Of a DNA stretch of 64,000 bases, positions 15,707-24,615 are shown one piece after another. Source of the stretch: Citricoccus zhacaiensis (lineage in GTDB: Bacteria; Actinomycetota; Actinomycetes; Actinomycetales; Micrococcaceae). The notes beneath the pieces are model-generated. The model was given only the letters and a program-made list of their open reading frames with translations. It had not been told where the DNA came from and did not search any database. Numbering within the stretch: the stretch's first letter is position 1; every line of letters begins with the position of its first letter. The DNA lies in assembly GCF_014645315.1 (NCBI RefSeq), contig NZ_BMLQ01000001.1, positions 615,665-679,664 of the forward strand. The letters are read 5' to 3'. A program made the translations under genes and the position numbers.

Positions 15707-17491
15707 ATGCCCCTGGGAAGAGGTTCAGGCTCCAAGGACGCATCGGTCATCGACCATGAATCGGGCAATCATGATGATGCGGACTCCGACCGCAGCGAAA
15801 ACGTGGCCGGGTCCTTGCCGGAGTTGCATGTGGGTGTGGAGGCACTGGCCCGCGCCATCGACTCCGCCCGGACAGCCTTGGCCGGGCACACTGACCGGAT
15901 TTTCGAGGCTCACCAACTTCGGGAGGAAGTGTTGGGCATCCCGCCCGGAAAGTGTGCCTTCAGGAACGGCGCAGAATACTTGCGCGACCTCTTGCGCATC
16001 GACCGCCGCGAGGCGAAGTCCCGACTGGCCCGGGCCGCCCACACCATGGCGTCGCTGACACTGGACCGAACCACCGTGATACCCGCCGACATGCCGGTCC
16101 TGGCCGAGGCGGTGCAGGCAGCCGAGTTGGGTGAAGCAGCGGTGGACATGATCGTGGGAACGATCGCCTCTGCCCAACGCGAGGCCGTCCTGGCGAATAC
16201 GGCACCCGGAACGGTAGACGGCCTTCTCGCGGACGGTGAACGGCTGCTCGTCGCCCAGGCCCGGGACCTGAATCCGGACACGCTGAGAAAGGTCTGCGCG
16301 CACTGGCGGCAGCGTTTCGAAGCCGTGGTCAATCCAGACGGTTCAGAACCGACCGACGCCCAGCTCAAGGCCATGCAGGGCCTGTTCTACCGCGGTCCAG
16401 GCAAGGGGCTGCATCAGTGGACACTGCTGGCCAACGACGTCCAGCATGAAGTCCTCAAGACGGTGGTCTCCGCTGCGTCCAGTCCCCGGACGACTCGCTC
16501 AGACGGCGGGATGGGCCCGAAGGGTCGGAACCATGATCGCACCGGCACTGGCACGGGCACCAACACCGACACCGATACCGATACCGATACCGACGATGCA
16601 GACCGTGCAACCGAACTGGCCGCGAGTGAAGCCCTCGACGGACGCAGCCGGGCCCAGCGAGAACTCGACGGTCTCGTCAGCGCGTTGACGGGCGCGCTGG
16701 CCCTGGTCGGCTTCAAACCTGAGACGGGCATGGGCGCAGACGGCCGCAACATCGAGAACACCAACCCGACCGGCAATGCACAGCCTGGGCCCAGGGGCCG
16801 GGCCCGCCCCCAGATCATGGCGGTCATCGATTACGAAACCCTGTTCGCCCGATTCGGCGCTGCGGATGACGGGCACTCCGGAGAACGGCCGCCGCGAAGC
16901 GGCCCCACCGGATCATTCGGACTACCCGGTCCGCCCAATGCATCCGGGCCGCCCAATTCGCCCGGACCAGTTGGATCAGCCGGTCCAGTTGGATCAGCCG
17001 GTCCAGTTGGATCAGCCGGACCAATCGGTTCAGGCGGATCAGCTGGACGCCAGAATCAGATGGTCTCGACCACGTCCTACGTGGGAGACATCAATCCACA
17101 GACGATCCGACAACTCGCGTGCGAGGCCGATCTGATCCCGGTCGTACTGGGCGGCAGCGGCGAGATCCTGGACGTGGGCCGCTCCAAGCGGTTGTTCACG
17201 CCTCAGCTCAGGCGCGCCATCACCGCCCGGGACGGCGGTTGCACGGCACCCGGTTGCTCGATTCCGGCACCGTGGTGCGAGGCCCACCACATCCGCCACT
17301 GGGAGGACGGCGGGCCGACGTCGGTGGAGAACGGGGCACTGCTGTGCTCACACCACCACCACGCCGTACACGCCGGGGCCTGGAAGATCTCCGTCCGTCA
17401 GGGCATCCCCTGGTTCATCCCGGCCCGGTACCTCGACCCCCAACGGCGGCCTCGACGCAACTTCTATTGGCGCCCTGGTCTGGCGGCTTAG
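15707..17491 (+). CDS. DUF222 / HNH endonuclease-domain protein
   Basis: 594 residues from ATG 15707 (weak GGGG upstream). DUF222 covers about residues 40-260; a low-complexity middle follows; the C-terminal HNH domain (about 512-560) has CTAPGC, WCEAHHIRHW, DGGPTSVENGALLC and HHHHAVH, so the zinc/nuclease residues are complete. This family is multi-copy and recombination-prone in actinobacteria and is often called a 13E12-repeat element. The middle contains a Thr-Asp run (from about 16541) and four 18-bp repeats. The true N-terminus is probably in another frame (see 15453-15706). Confidence 0.85.
   Translation: MPLGRGSGSKDASVIDHESGNHDDADSDRSENVAGSLPELHVGVEALARAIDSARTALAGHTDRIFEAHQLREEVLGIPPGKCAFRNGAEYLRDLLRIDRREAKSRLARAAHTMASLTLDRTTVIPADMPVLAEAVQAAELGEAAVDMIVGTIASAQREAVLANTAPGTVDGLLADGERLLVAQARDLNPDTLRKVCAHWRQRFEAVVNPDGSEPTDAQLKAMQGLFYRGPGKGLHQWTLLANDVQHEVLKTVVSAASSPRTTRSDGGMGPKGRNHDRTGTGTGTNTDTDTDTDTDDADRATELAASEALDGRSRAQRELDGLVSALTGALALVGFKPETGMGADGRNIENTNPTGNAQPGPRGRARPQIMAVIDYETLFARFGAADDGHSGERPPRSGPTGSFGLPGPPNASGPPNSPGPVGSAGPVGSAGPVGSAGPIGSGGSAGRQNQMVSTTSYVGDINPQTIRQLACEADLIPVVLGGSGEILDVGRSKRLFTPQLRRAITARDGGCTAPGCSIPAPWCEAHHIRHWEDGGPTSVENGALLCSHHHHAVHAGAWKISVRQGIPWFIPARYLDPQRRPRRNFYWRPGLAA
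16967..17038 (+). repeat. Four 18-bp tandem repeats in the HNH gene
   Basis: Units at 16967, 16985, 17003 (CCAGTTGGATCAGCCGG + one base) and a diverged fourth at 17021. In frame they encode GPVGSA repeats in the linker between DUF222 and HNH, so copy number can change without a frameshift. Confidence 0.85.
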
Positions 17492-17539
17492 GTGAGGTAT
17501 CCAGGGATCAGGTTGCCAGAGCCCCTCAAGAGATCCCGG

Positions 17540-18844
17540 CTAATGCTGCACGATCGGTTGGTAACCAGAGGACCGCAACCGGCCCAGGACCTGCTCGGAG
17601 TGTTCGTGCCCGCGGGTCTCCATGTCGATCGTGATCGTCACGTCCCCCATGCTGAGTGAGCCACCGATGCGGCTGTGGTCCACGCGGGTGACGTTGGCGT
17701 CGGTCTCGGAGATGATCCGGGAGATGTTGGACAGCTCGCCGGGACGGTCCCGCAGGGAGATCTTGACGGTCAGGTAGCGGCCGCCCGCGGCCAGGCCGGA
17801 CTGGATGACCTTGAGCATCAGCATCGGGTCCACGTTGCCGCCGGAAAGCAGGGCCACGGTGTGCTTGGACTCGATCCCGAGCTCGGCCAGCTTGCCCTCC
17901 AGCAGTGCGGCCACGCCCACCACACCGGCGGGCTCGACGACCATCTTGGACCGCTCCAGCAAGAACACCAGGGCGTTGGCGATCGCGTCCTCGGACACGG
18001 TGACCACTCCGTCCACGAGTTCCTTGATGATCTGGAAGGGAATCTGGCCGGGCTTGCCCACGGCGATCCCGTCGGCGATGGTCGAGACGTGGGAGAGCGG
18101 CACCACGGCGTCTGCGGCCAGGGATGGCGGGTAGGCCGCGGCGTTCTCCGCCTGGACGCCGATGATGTTGATATGCCGGCCCTGACGGCGGGCCATCTCC
18201 TTGACGGCCACGGCCACGCCGGCGAGCAGACCGCCGCCACCGATGCCCATGACCAGCGTGTCCACCTCCGGATCCTGTTCGAGGATCTCCAGGCCGATCG
18301 TGCCCTGGCCGGCCACCACGTCGGCATTGTCGAAGGGGTGGATGAAGACGGAACCGGACTCGTCCGCATACCGCTGCGCCTCGGACAGGGCCTCGTCCAC
18401 GTTGTTGCCGTGCAGCATCACCTCGGCACCGTGGTCCTTCGTGGCCTGCAACTTCGGCAGCGCGACGCCGCGGGGCATGAAGATGGTTGCCTTGATCCCC
18501 AGCTTGGAGGCTGCCAGGGCCACCCCTTGGGCGTGGTTGCCGGCGGAGGCCGCCACGACCCCGCGGGCCCGCTCGTCCGCGGAGAGCTTGGCCATCCGGA
18601 CGTAGGCGCCGCGCACCTTGAAGGAGCCGGCACGCTGCAGGTTCTCGCACTTGAGGTGAACCACGGAGCCGGTGAGCCGGCCCAGGGCCCGCGAGTGGTC
18701 CAGCGGCGTGGGGACGATGACCCCGTCCAGCAGTCGCCGGGCCTCCTCGATATCCGCCAGGGTGACGGGAAGGTCCGGGAGTACCGCGCGGTCGGCGGCC
18801 GTACCCGTCGCGGTATCTGCACTGCTCTGGGGGGTGGTGGTCAC
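17540..18844 (-). CDS. ilvA: Threonine ammonia-lyase
   Basis: 434 residues. PLP-dependent enzyme converting threonine to 2-oxobutanoate and ammonia for isoleucine synthesis or threonine breakdown. The PLP lysine is K76 in GSFKVRGA; GIGGGGLLAG binds the PLP phosphate. The C-terminal segment from about residue 360 (LTVKISLRDRPGELSNI) is a single ACT domain, the shorter catabolic-like architecture rather than the two-domain IlvA regulator. Start ATG 18844 overlaps the AI-2E transporter stop by 4 bp (ATGA), so translation is coupled. Confidence 0.93.
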   Translation of the reverse strand: MTTTPQSSADTATGTAADRAVLPDLPVTLADIEEARRLLDGVIVPTPLDHSRALGRLTGSVVHLKCENLQRAGSFKVRGAYVRMAKLSADERARGVVAASAGNHAQGVALAASKLGIKATIFMPRGVALPKLQATKDHGAEVMLHGNNVDEALSEAQRYADESGSVFIHPFDNADVVAGQGTIGLEILEQDPEVDTLVMGIGGGGLLAGVAVAVKEMARRQGRHINIIGVQAENAAAYPPSLAADAVVPLSHVSTIADGIAVGKPGQIPFQIIKELVDGVVTVSEDAIANALVFLLERSKMVVEPAGVVGVAALLEGKLAELGIESKHTVALLSGGNVDPMLMLKVIQSGLAAGGRYLTVKISLRDRPGELSNISRIISETDANVTRVDHSRIGGSLSMGDVTITIDMETRGHEHSEQVLGRLRSSGYQPIVQH

Positions 18845-20604
18845 TGTGGTCCTCCGTTTCGGTCCGGCCGGCGGCCGGAGTGGTCCATCCCCGTATTGTC
18901 CTCCCCCGCGGACCCTGTGCCGCGAAGATTGCCCGGGGTGCCGGTTCCGGGGTCGGCATGGGCGCCGCTATCGGGCTCTGGGCCAACACCGAGTCCAGCA
19001 TCGAGACTGGCTTCGGGGCCGGCATAGTGGCCCGCATCGTGGCCGGCATCAGGGTCGGTGCGGGCACCTGCGGCACGGTCCTTCCGGAAGCGTCGGGGCA
19101 GGAAGCGCGAGCGGGACTGTGACCGCGCGAGCTGCCGGCGGGCCTGACGCCGCTGCTTGGCTGACAGGGTACGTTCGGCAGTGCTGGGAACGCCTTCAGC
19201 GGCACCGGGTGCGCCGCCAGGTGCGCCGCCGTCGCCGGCGCCGCCGGATCTGGCAGTGGCGCCTGTGCCGCTCGTGCTGCTTGTGCCGCCCGTGGCCCGG
19301 CGGACCACGCCGTCGATGGTCACATAGGCCCGGCCCCACGGCCCCTCCAGTCCGGCGGCCCGGTCCTTGAGCTCAGCGGCCCGGTCCTTGAGCCGGGTAT
19401 CGCGGTAGTCAGAGGCCGCCGCGGGTTCAGGTTCGTCCTCGAGCCACGGCTTGGCGTGGAGGTACTTGATGGTGGCGTTCAGGAAGGCCATCAGCGGGAC
19501 GGCGAAGATCGCGCCGACCAGGCCCATCACCGCGGTGCCCCCGGCTACGGCCAGGAACACGGCCAACGGGTGCAGACTGACCGCACGCCCCATGACCAAC
19601 GGCTGCAGAACGTTGCCTTCGATCTGCTGGACCAGGAGCACCACGCCGAGCATGAACAGGGCGTTCACCCAACCGTTGGCCACGAGCGCCAGCAACACGG
19701 CCACCGCGCCGGTCAGGAAGGCACCCACGAGTGGGATGAACGAGCCGAAGAACACCAGCACACCGAGGGGCAGTGCCAGCGGCACGCCGAGGAGCAAGGC
19801 GCCCAGTCCGATGCCCAGGGCATCCACGAACGCCACGAAGATCTGGACCCGGACGTAGCTGCCGAGGGAGGTCCAGCCCACATCTCCGGCGCCGTCGATG
19901 GCGATCCGATGGCGGGCGGGAACGAAGTTCAGGCAGAACCGCCAGATCCTCCTGCCGTCATAGAGGAAGAAGATCAGTGCGAAGACGGCCAGCACCGTGC
20001 CGGCGGCGATGTTGCCGGCGGTGGAGCCGAAGCCCAGGGCACCCGAGAGGATGGTCTGGCTGTTGGCCCGGACCGCCTCGCCGAGGTCCGAGAGGATGTC
20101 GTTCCACTGAGCGGTGGTGACGCCGAAGGTCTCCAGCCAGGCGACGATGCCCTGGACGCCCACCACGATCTGGTCCCGCATGTCCGTGAATCCCACGGCG
20201 AGTTGCTGGCCGACGAGGGTGAGCAGGCCCAGGACGACGACGATGAATCCGAGGATGACACCGGTCACGGACAGTCCCCGCGGGAGCCCCCACCCCACGA
20301 ACCGCTGGTGGACCGGCGCGAGGAGGGTGGACAGCAGGGCCGCCACGATCAGCGGGATGACCAGGAGGGAGACATGGCTCAGCAGCCAGATGCCGGCTCC
20401 GGCCATCGCCAGCACCAGCAGTATCCGCCAGGACCAGGCGGCGGCCACCGTCAGCCCGTAGGGGACGTCGGCGGCCACCCGGTTGGCCTGGTCGGGCGCG
20501 GTCAGAAGGGGGTCCGGCACCCGGGTCTCAGGCTGGGGACCCGGGACTGCGGGCACACCGGAAACCGGAGCGTCCGGAGCCCCGGGCTCTGGGCGAGTGC
20601 TCAA
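18841..20604 (-). CDS. AI-2E family transporter (PerM/TqsA) with long charged C-terminal tail
   Basis: 587 residues. The transport domain (about 55-395) has about eight helices and the family segments PLIVAALLSTLLAPVHQRF, GSFIPLVGAFLTGAVA and QQIEGNVLQPLVMGR. Members export quorum signal or act as sodium/proton antiporters; the substrate here is unknown. About 190 residues of Gly/Ala/Asp-rich, then Arg-rich (QRRQARRQLARSQSRSRF), then acidic repeats follow, which is unusual. Start is TTG 20604 with a strong GAGGAGG 7 nt upstream, overlapping the galM stop as TTGA. Confidence 0.85.
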   Translation of the reverse strand: MSTRPEPGAPDAPVSGVPAVPGPQPETRVPDPLLTAPDQANRVAADVPYGLTVAAAWSWRILLVLAMAGAGIWLLSHVSLLVIPLIVAALLSTLLAPVHQRFVGWGLPRGLSVTGVILGFIVVVLGLLTLVGQQLAVGFTDMRDQIVVGVQGIVAWLETFGVTTAQWNDILSDLGEAVRANSQTILSGALGFGSTAGNIAAGTVLAVFALIFFLYDGRRIWRFCLNFVPARHRIAIDGAGDVGWTSLGSYVRVQIFVAFVDALGIGLGALLLGVPLALPLGVLVFFGSFIPLVGAFLTGAVAVLLALVANGWVNALFMLGVVLLVQQIEGNVLQPLVMGRAVSLHPLAVFLAVAGGTAVMGLVGAIFAVPLMAFLNATIKYLHAKPWLEDEPEPAAASDYRDTRLKDRAAELKDRAAGLEGPWGRAYVTIDGVVRRATGGTSSTSGTGATARSGGAGDGGAPGGAPGAAEGVPSTAERTLSAKQRRQARRQLARSQSRSRFLPRRFRKDRAAGARTDPDAGHDAGHYAGPEASLDAGLGVGPEPDSGAHADPGTGTPGNLRGTGSAGEDNTGMDHSGRRPDRNGGPQ

Positions 20605-21719
20605 CGGACTGCCTCCTCAGCGTGTGGACGATCGTGTGCTTGGTGAGAGGAACGGTTCGGCGGATGGTGATGAGTGATGCCCCATGCGGCGCTCAGGTGC
20701 TCCCCCGGACCGATCCACACCAGTCCGTCGCCGCTGTTCAGGGCGTTGGCCGGAGCCGTCATCGGTTCCACCGCCACCGCCCGGCGACGGCCGGGAAATT
20801 GGTCCGTGAAGAAGACGTGGACATAGCCGAAGGCCGGGTCAGCCCAGAGTTCCACGCTACGCCCATCCGGCGCGGACAGCGTGTGGTGGTGGCGGCTGTC
20901 TTCACCGGGATCCAGATCGGTGAAGGCGGCATCGAGCAGGCCGGTACCCACCTGCCGGCCCTCACGAAAGTCCTCGGGCGTTTCCTGGACCGCGACCGTC
21001 CCGGTGGGGATGAGCCGATCGTCGGACAGCACCCGGGTTGCCGCCCGCAGCGTCAGGACCAGCTGTTCGCTGGGAACGTCTCCGATCCGCAGGAAGGGGT
21101 GGGCGCCGAAGGCGACCGGGGCCGGCCGGCCGGAATGGTTGGTGAGCTGCTGGTGGACGGTGAGGGCGCCGTCGTCGTCCAGGGTGTAGGTGACCTGGTG
21201 GGTGAGGCGGAACGGGTAGCCGTGCTGGGGGTGGATCTCACCAAGCAGGACCACCCGGCGGGCCGTCTGCTCCGCCGGGACGAAGGCGGTGTTGCGCAGC
21301 AGTCCGTGACTGGCGTTGGAGCGGGATGGTTCCGAGAGGTCGAGCTGCTGGGTCGCGCCGTCCAGCGTCCAGCGACCGTCCCGCACGCGGTTGGGCCACG
21401 GGGACAGCTGGATGCCACAGGCCGAGGGCGGGATCTCGTCCGCGCCGTAGGTCTCCACCAACGCCGTTCCGTCCACCTCATAACGCCGCAGGGCACCGGC
21501 CAGAGAGGTGACGGTGGCCTCGGCACCCCCGTGGCGGAGCACATACTGGGTGCCCGTCGCGGCAGGCCCTCCGAACCCCACCCCGGCAGGCTGGTCGGCA
21601 GGCTGCTCGACAGCCCGGTCGGAGCGCTCACCAGAGGGCTGGTGGGACGGCTCACCGGAGGGCTGGTGGGACGGCTCACCGGAAGACAGGCCGGCGGGAC
21701 GGTTCTCGGACTCGTTCAT
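20601..21719 (-). CDS. galM: Aldose 1-epimerase family protein
   Basis: 372 residues. Interconverts alpha and beta anomers of aldoses. Family motifs: GIQLSPWPNRVRDGRW, SHGLLRNTAF (catalytic His), FGAHPFLR (second His) and VAVEPMTAPANALNSGDGL (catalytic Glu). Residues about 10-50 are a low-complexity tract with repeated SGEPSHQP encoded by a 27-bp-like DNA repeat. First gene of a coupled set galM, AI-2E transporter, ilvA; no metabolic link among them is obvious. Confidence 0.9.
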   Translation of the reverse strand: MNESENRPAGLSSGEPSHQPSGEPSHQPSGERSDRAVEQPADQPAGVGFGGPAATGTQYVLRHGGAEATVTSLAGALRRYEVDGTALVETYGADEIPPSACGIQLSPWPNRVRDGRWTLDGATQQLDLSEPSRSNASHGLLRNTAFVPAEQTARRVVLLGEIHPQHGYPFRLTHQVTYTLDDDGALTVHQQLTNHSGRPAPVAFGAHPFLRIGDVPSEQLVLTLRAATRVLSDDRLIPTGTVAVQETPEDFREGRQVGTGLLDAAFTDLDPGEDSRHHHTLSAPDGRSVELWADPAFGYVHVFFTDQFPGRRRAVAVEPMTAPANALNSGDGLVWIGPGEHLSAAWGITHHHPPNRSSHQAHDRPHAEEAVR

Positions 21720-21741
21720 GGCTCCATTAACCCAGAATCGG

Positions 21742-21779
21742 CTGGCCCCGTCCGGATTGTTCCTCCCGGACGGGGCCAG
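21742..21779 (-). terminator. Terminator of the Bax-inhibitor-like gene
   Basis: 14-bp perfect stem (21742-21755 with 21766-21779), 10-nt loop, 30 nt after the stop of the upstream minus-strand gene. Confidence 0.75.
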
Positions 21780-21808
21780 CCGACGGCTGTGGACGGTTCA
21801 GTGCGTGG

Positions 21809-22714
21809 TCAGTCGTTGCCGCGCAGGATCGCCAGGATGCGCAGGATCTCGACGTAGAGCCAGATCAACGTCACGGTGAGGCCGAAGGCTGCGGACCAGG
21901 AGTACTTCTGCGGGGCCCCGGCCTGAACGCCCTGGGTGATGGCGGTGAAGTCCATGATGAGCGAGAACGCGGCCAGGAACACGGCGAGGAGGCCGATGCC
22001 CAGGCCCAGCAGCGGGAACTCGCCGCGCAGGCCGAACATGGCGTCGGTGACACCGAAGAGCATCAGGAAGAGGTTGACCACGGAGAACAGCGCGTAGCCG
22101 ATCATCGCGACCATGAAGATCTTCACAGACTTCTTCGAGACGCGCCATTTGCCGGAGGCGAAGAGCGCCAGGGTCACGGCGAACACGCAGAGCGTGGCCA
22201 GCACGGCCTGGACCGCGATGCCCGGCCACATCTGCTCGAAGACACCGGAGATGCCACCGAGGAACAGTCCCTGCGCGGCGGCGTAGATCAGGATGAGCAC
22301 GGGCGAGGGCTCACGCTTGAATGCGTTGACGAGTCCCAGGACCAGGCCGACGATCGCACCGGGCAGCATGAGGGCCGGCATGTTCCACCCGACGGCGGCA
22401 CCGGCCACGACGAGCAGCAGGGTGATGACGGTCTTGGCGATGACATCGTTGTAGCTCATCCGGCCCGTGTCAGCCGGACCCGCGGCGGGCTGGGCGTACA
22501 TCTGCTCCAGCTGCTCCGGGGTGTACTGCTGGCTCGGCTGGTCCTGCGTCACCCGCTGGCCGAACTGCGGCTGCTGGGTCTGGTCCTGCGGAGCCTGGCC
22601 CCGGGAACCGCCCTGGTACCAGCCCGGCGCCTGCTGCGTGGCAGCGCCACCCCGGCCGTCACCGGAGTGCATCTGTTCCTGGAAGTTCTTGCTGTTGAAG
22701 ACGGGGTTGGCCAC
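21809..22714 (-). CDS. Bax inhibitor-1 / YccA family membrane protein
   Basis: 301 residues. A Gln/Pro/Gly-rich cytoplasmic N-terminus of about 95 residues precedes seven helices. The C-terminal helix pair with ITQGVQAGAPQKYSWSAAFGLTVTLIWLYVEILRIL is characteristic; aspartates of the pH-sensing pair are in SLIMDFTA and the tail. Bacterial members leak calcium or interact with membrane proteases; the role here is unknown. Start GTG 22714 has GAGGAG 8 nt upstream. Confidence 0.9.
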   Translation of the reverse strand: MANPVFNSKNFQEQMHSGDGRGGAATQQAPGWYQGGSRGQAPQDQTQQPQFGQRVTQDQPSQQYTPEQLEQMYAQPAAGPADTGRMSYNDVIAKTVITLLLVVAGAAVGWNMPALMLPGAIVGLVLGLVNAFKREPSPVLILIYAAAQGLFLGGISGVFEQMWPGIAVQAVLATLCVFAVTLALFASGKWRVSKKSVKIFMVAMIGYALFSVVNLFLMLFGVTDAMFGLRGEFPLLGLGIGLLAVFLAAFSLIMDFTAITQGVQAGAPQKYSWSAAFGLTVTLIWLYVEILRILAILRGND

Positions 22715-22905
22715 GGGCCATCTCCTCTGTTGGTGGCGTGCAGTCCACTTCGCGTCGGTCCTGCCCGGAAATCCGGCCTGGACCTGCAGTGGGGGCTGGG
22801 GATAGTCTATCGGGCCTGGCTGAGAATCAACCCGGAACGGTCACCCGGCCCCGACGATCCGCGCTCGGCTGAATCCGTAGCAGGGGCCGGCGGTACCGCC
22901 GGCAG

Positions 22906-22979
22906 TACCCCCAGTGGGACTCGAACCCACAACACAGAGATTTTAAGTCTCCCGCCTCTGCCAATTGGGCTATGGGGGC
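22906..22979 (-). tRNA. tRNA-Leu (anticodon UAA), class I shape
   Basis: 74 nt. Acceptor GCCCCCA pairs with TGGGGGT (G1-U72 wobble), discriminator A73, no encoded CCA. D-stem GCC/GGC, anticodon arm GGAGA-CTTAAAA-TCTCT, T-arm GTGGG-TTCGAGT-CCCAC. Anticodon UAA and A73 fit leucine, but the variable loop is only about five nucleotides instead of the long arm expected of tRNA-Leu. Confidence 0.9.
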
Positions 22980-23001
22980 GCAACGGACCCAGCACGCTGA
23001 A

Positions 23002-23059
23002 CCACACACGACGCCGGCCCGGCACCTCTCAAGGGTACCGGGCCGGCGTCGTGGTGTGG
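23002..23059 (-). terminator. ndh terminator
   Basis: 21-nt arm 23002-23022 pairs with 23038-23059 with one bulged G; 15-nt loop. Very GC-rich, directly after the ndh stop. Confidence 0.85.
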
Positions 23060-23087
23060 GGTCTGGGGACCCAGCTCGTTTAAGACG

Positions 23088-24503
23088 TCACTTCCCCGCG
23101 GACTCCAGCACCTTCGGGTTGTCGAAGCGACCCGGCTTGAGCTCGCCGCCGGCTGCCTCGAGGAAGGGGTTGTGCGGGTTCTCGAGGCCCTCGATCGGCG
23201 TGGTGTCGCGGCCGAACACGACACCCAGGACCCAGTCGGAGACCACGCGGGCCTTGCGCTCGAACGTGGGCATGGCCAGGCCGTGGTAGCCGCGGTGGGC
23301 CAGCCATGCGGGGACGCCGCTGAGCTTGAGGCCCATCGGGTTGCCGACGCCCTTGCCGAAGCCGAGGCCGGCCACGGCACCGAGGGACTTGTGGACGTAT
23401 TCCTCCACGGCACCCTCGCCGAAGCGCACGGCCAGCAGGTTGGCGGCGAGGCGCTTGGCCTGGCGCACGGCGTGCTGGGCGTTGGGAACGCAGTGGCCTC
23501 CGGGGCCGTCGCCGGTCAGGTCCGGCACGGCGCACACGTCGCCGGCGCCCCAGGCGCCCTCGAGGACCCCGCCGTCTCCGTCGGAGATCTGCAGGGTCGG
23601 GGTGACCTCGATCCGGCCACGCTGTTCCACCGGGAAATCGGTCTGCTTGGCCACGGCGTTGGCGGCCACGCCGGCGGTCCAGACGAGGGTGTCGGTCTCG
23701 AAGGAGCCGGCGTCGGACTTGTCCTGCATGTTGATGAGTTTGAGGACTCCGCCCTCGGCGCCGGCGAGCGAGGTGTTGAGCAGGACCTCGATGCCGCGGG
23801 ACTTCAGGTGCTCGACGACCTCGACGGCCTGGTCCTCGCCGACCTCCGGCATGATCTTGCCCATGGCCTCGATCAGGACGATGCGCGCATCGGACTGGGC
23901 CAGGCGCGGGTTCTTCTTGATGACGGACCGGATCAGGTCCTCCATCTCGGAGATGGTCTCGACGCCGTTGAAGCCGCCGCCGACGACGGCGAAGGTCAGG
24001 GCGCGGCTGCGGGCCGCGGCGTCGGTCATGGTGGAGGCGGCCTCGAGGCGGTCCAGGATCTGGTTCCGCAGCTGGACGGCCTCCTGTACGGTCTTCATGC
24101 CGATGCCGGCCTCGCCCAGGCCCGGGATCGGGAACACGCGGGTGGTGGCCCCGGCGGTCATGACGACGTCCTGGTAGGGGATCTCGAACTCGGAGCCGTC
24201 CTGGGTCTGGACGGTGGCGGTCTTGCGGGCGTGCTCGACCTTGATGACCTTGCCCTGGACGATCTCGGAGTTCTTCAGGTGGGTGCGGTGGTCCACCACG
24301 ATGTGCCGGGGCTCGATGTTCCCGCCGACGACCTCAGGCAGGAACGGCTGGTACGTCATGTACGGGTTCGGGTCCACGAGGGTGACGACGCCGCCACGCT
24401 CCTTGACCTTCTTCTCCAGGTTCTTGGCGACGTACAGGCCGGCGTAACCGCCGCCGACGATGAGGACACGGGGCTTCGGGGACAGCTGCGGAGTGATTGC
24501 CAT
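23088..24503 (-). CDS. ndh: Type II NADH dehydrogenase
   Basis: 471 residues. Membrane-associated, non-proton-pumping flavoenzyme passing electrons from NADH to menaquinone. FAD-binding VLIVGGGYAGLYVAKNL at the N-terminus, NADH-binding FAVVGGGFNGVETISEM in the middle, and GAGDVCAVPD near FAD; the C-terminal amphipathic segment (WLAHRGYHGLAMPTFERKARV) would anchor it to the membrane. Start ATG 24503 follows TAGGCT by 7 nt (leaderless); an in-frame start nine codons upstream would lie in the promoter. A Rex-type operator overlaps the -35 region, so NADH/NAD balance probably controls it. Confidence 0.93.
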   Translation of the reverse strand: MAITPQLSPKPRVLIVGGGYAGLYVAKNLEKKVKERGGVVTLVDPNPYMTYQPFLPEVVGGNIEPRHIVVDHRTHLKNSEIVQGKVIKVEHARKTATVQTQDGSEFEIPYQDVVMTAGATTRVFPIPGLGEAGIGMKTVQEAVQLRNQILDRLEAASTMTDAAARSRALTFAVVGGGFNGVETISEMEDLIRSVIKKNPRLAQSDARIVLIEAMGKIMPEVGEDQAVEVVEHLKSRGIEVLLNTSLAGAEGGVLKLINMQDKSDAGSFETDTLVWTAGVAANAVAKQTDFPVEQRGRIEVTPTLQISDGDGGVLEGAWGAGDVCAVPDLTGDGPGGHCVPNAQHAVRQAKRLAANLLAVRFGEGAVEEYVHKSLGAVAGLGFGKGVGNPMGLKLSGVPAWLAHRGYHGLAMPTFERKARVVSDWVLGVVFGRDTTPIEGLENPHNPFLEAAGGELKPGRFDNPKVLESAGK

Positions 24504-24510
24504 GACACCC

Positions 24511-24516
24511 AGCCTA
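24511..24516 (-). promoter_or_regulatory. -10 box of ndh
   Basis: TAGGCT on the minus strand, 7 nt before ATG 24503; TTCACG 18 bp upstream fits a -35 box. Confidence 0.6.
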
Positions 24517-24533
24517 GACCCGCTCACCACACT

Positions 24534-24551
24534 TCGTGAAATTTTTCACAA
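24534..24551 (-). promoter_or_regulatory. Rex operator
   Basis: TCGTGAAATTTTTCACAA on the plus strand matches the Rex consensus TTGTGAANNNNTTCACAA with one mismatch. It overlaps the -35 region of ndh, so bound Rex would block transcription at low NADH/NAD. Confidence 0.75.
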
Positions 24552-24615
24552 AGTCACAAAGTCTCGCCCACCGAAGGGCGTGCCGGAGTGAGCTGGCGTG
24601 AGCCGCTGACGTGGC

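Noticed and set aside
16500-17040. CRISPR-like array
   Set aside because: Repeats are contiguous, in frame and without spacers; they encode low-complexity protein.
15100-17491. Insertion sequence or transposon
   Set aside because: No transposase, terminal inverted repeats or target-site duplication found around the HNH gene.
17540-18844. Ile/Leu leader or T-box for ilvA
   Set aside because: ilvA starts inside the end of the upstream gene; there is no leader.
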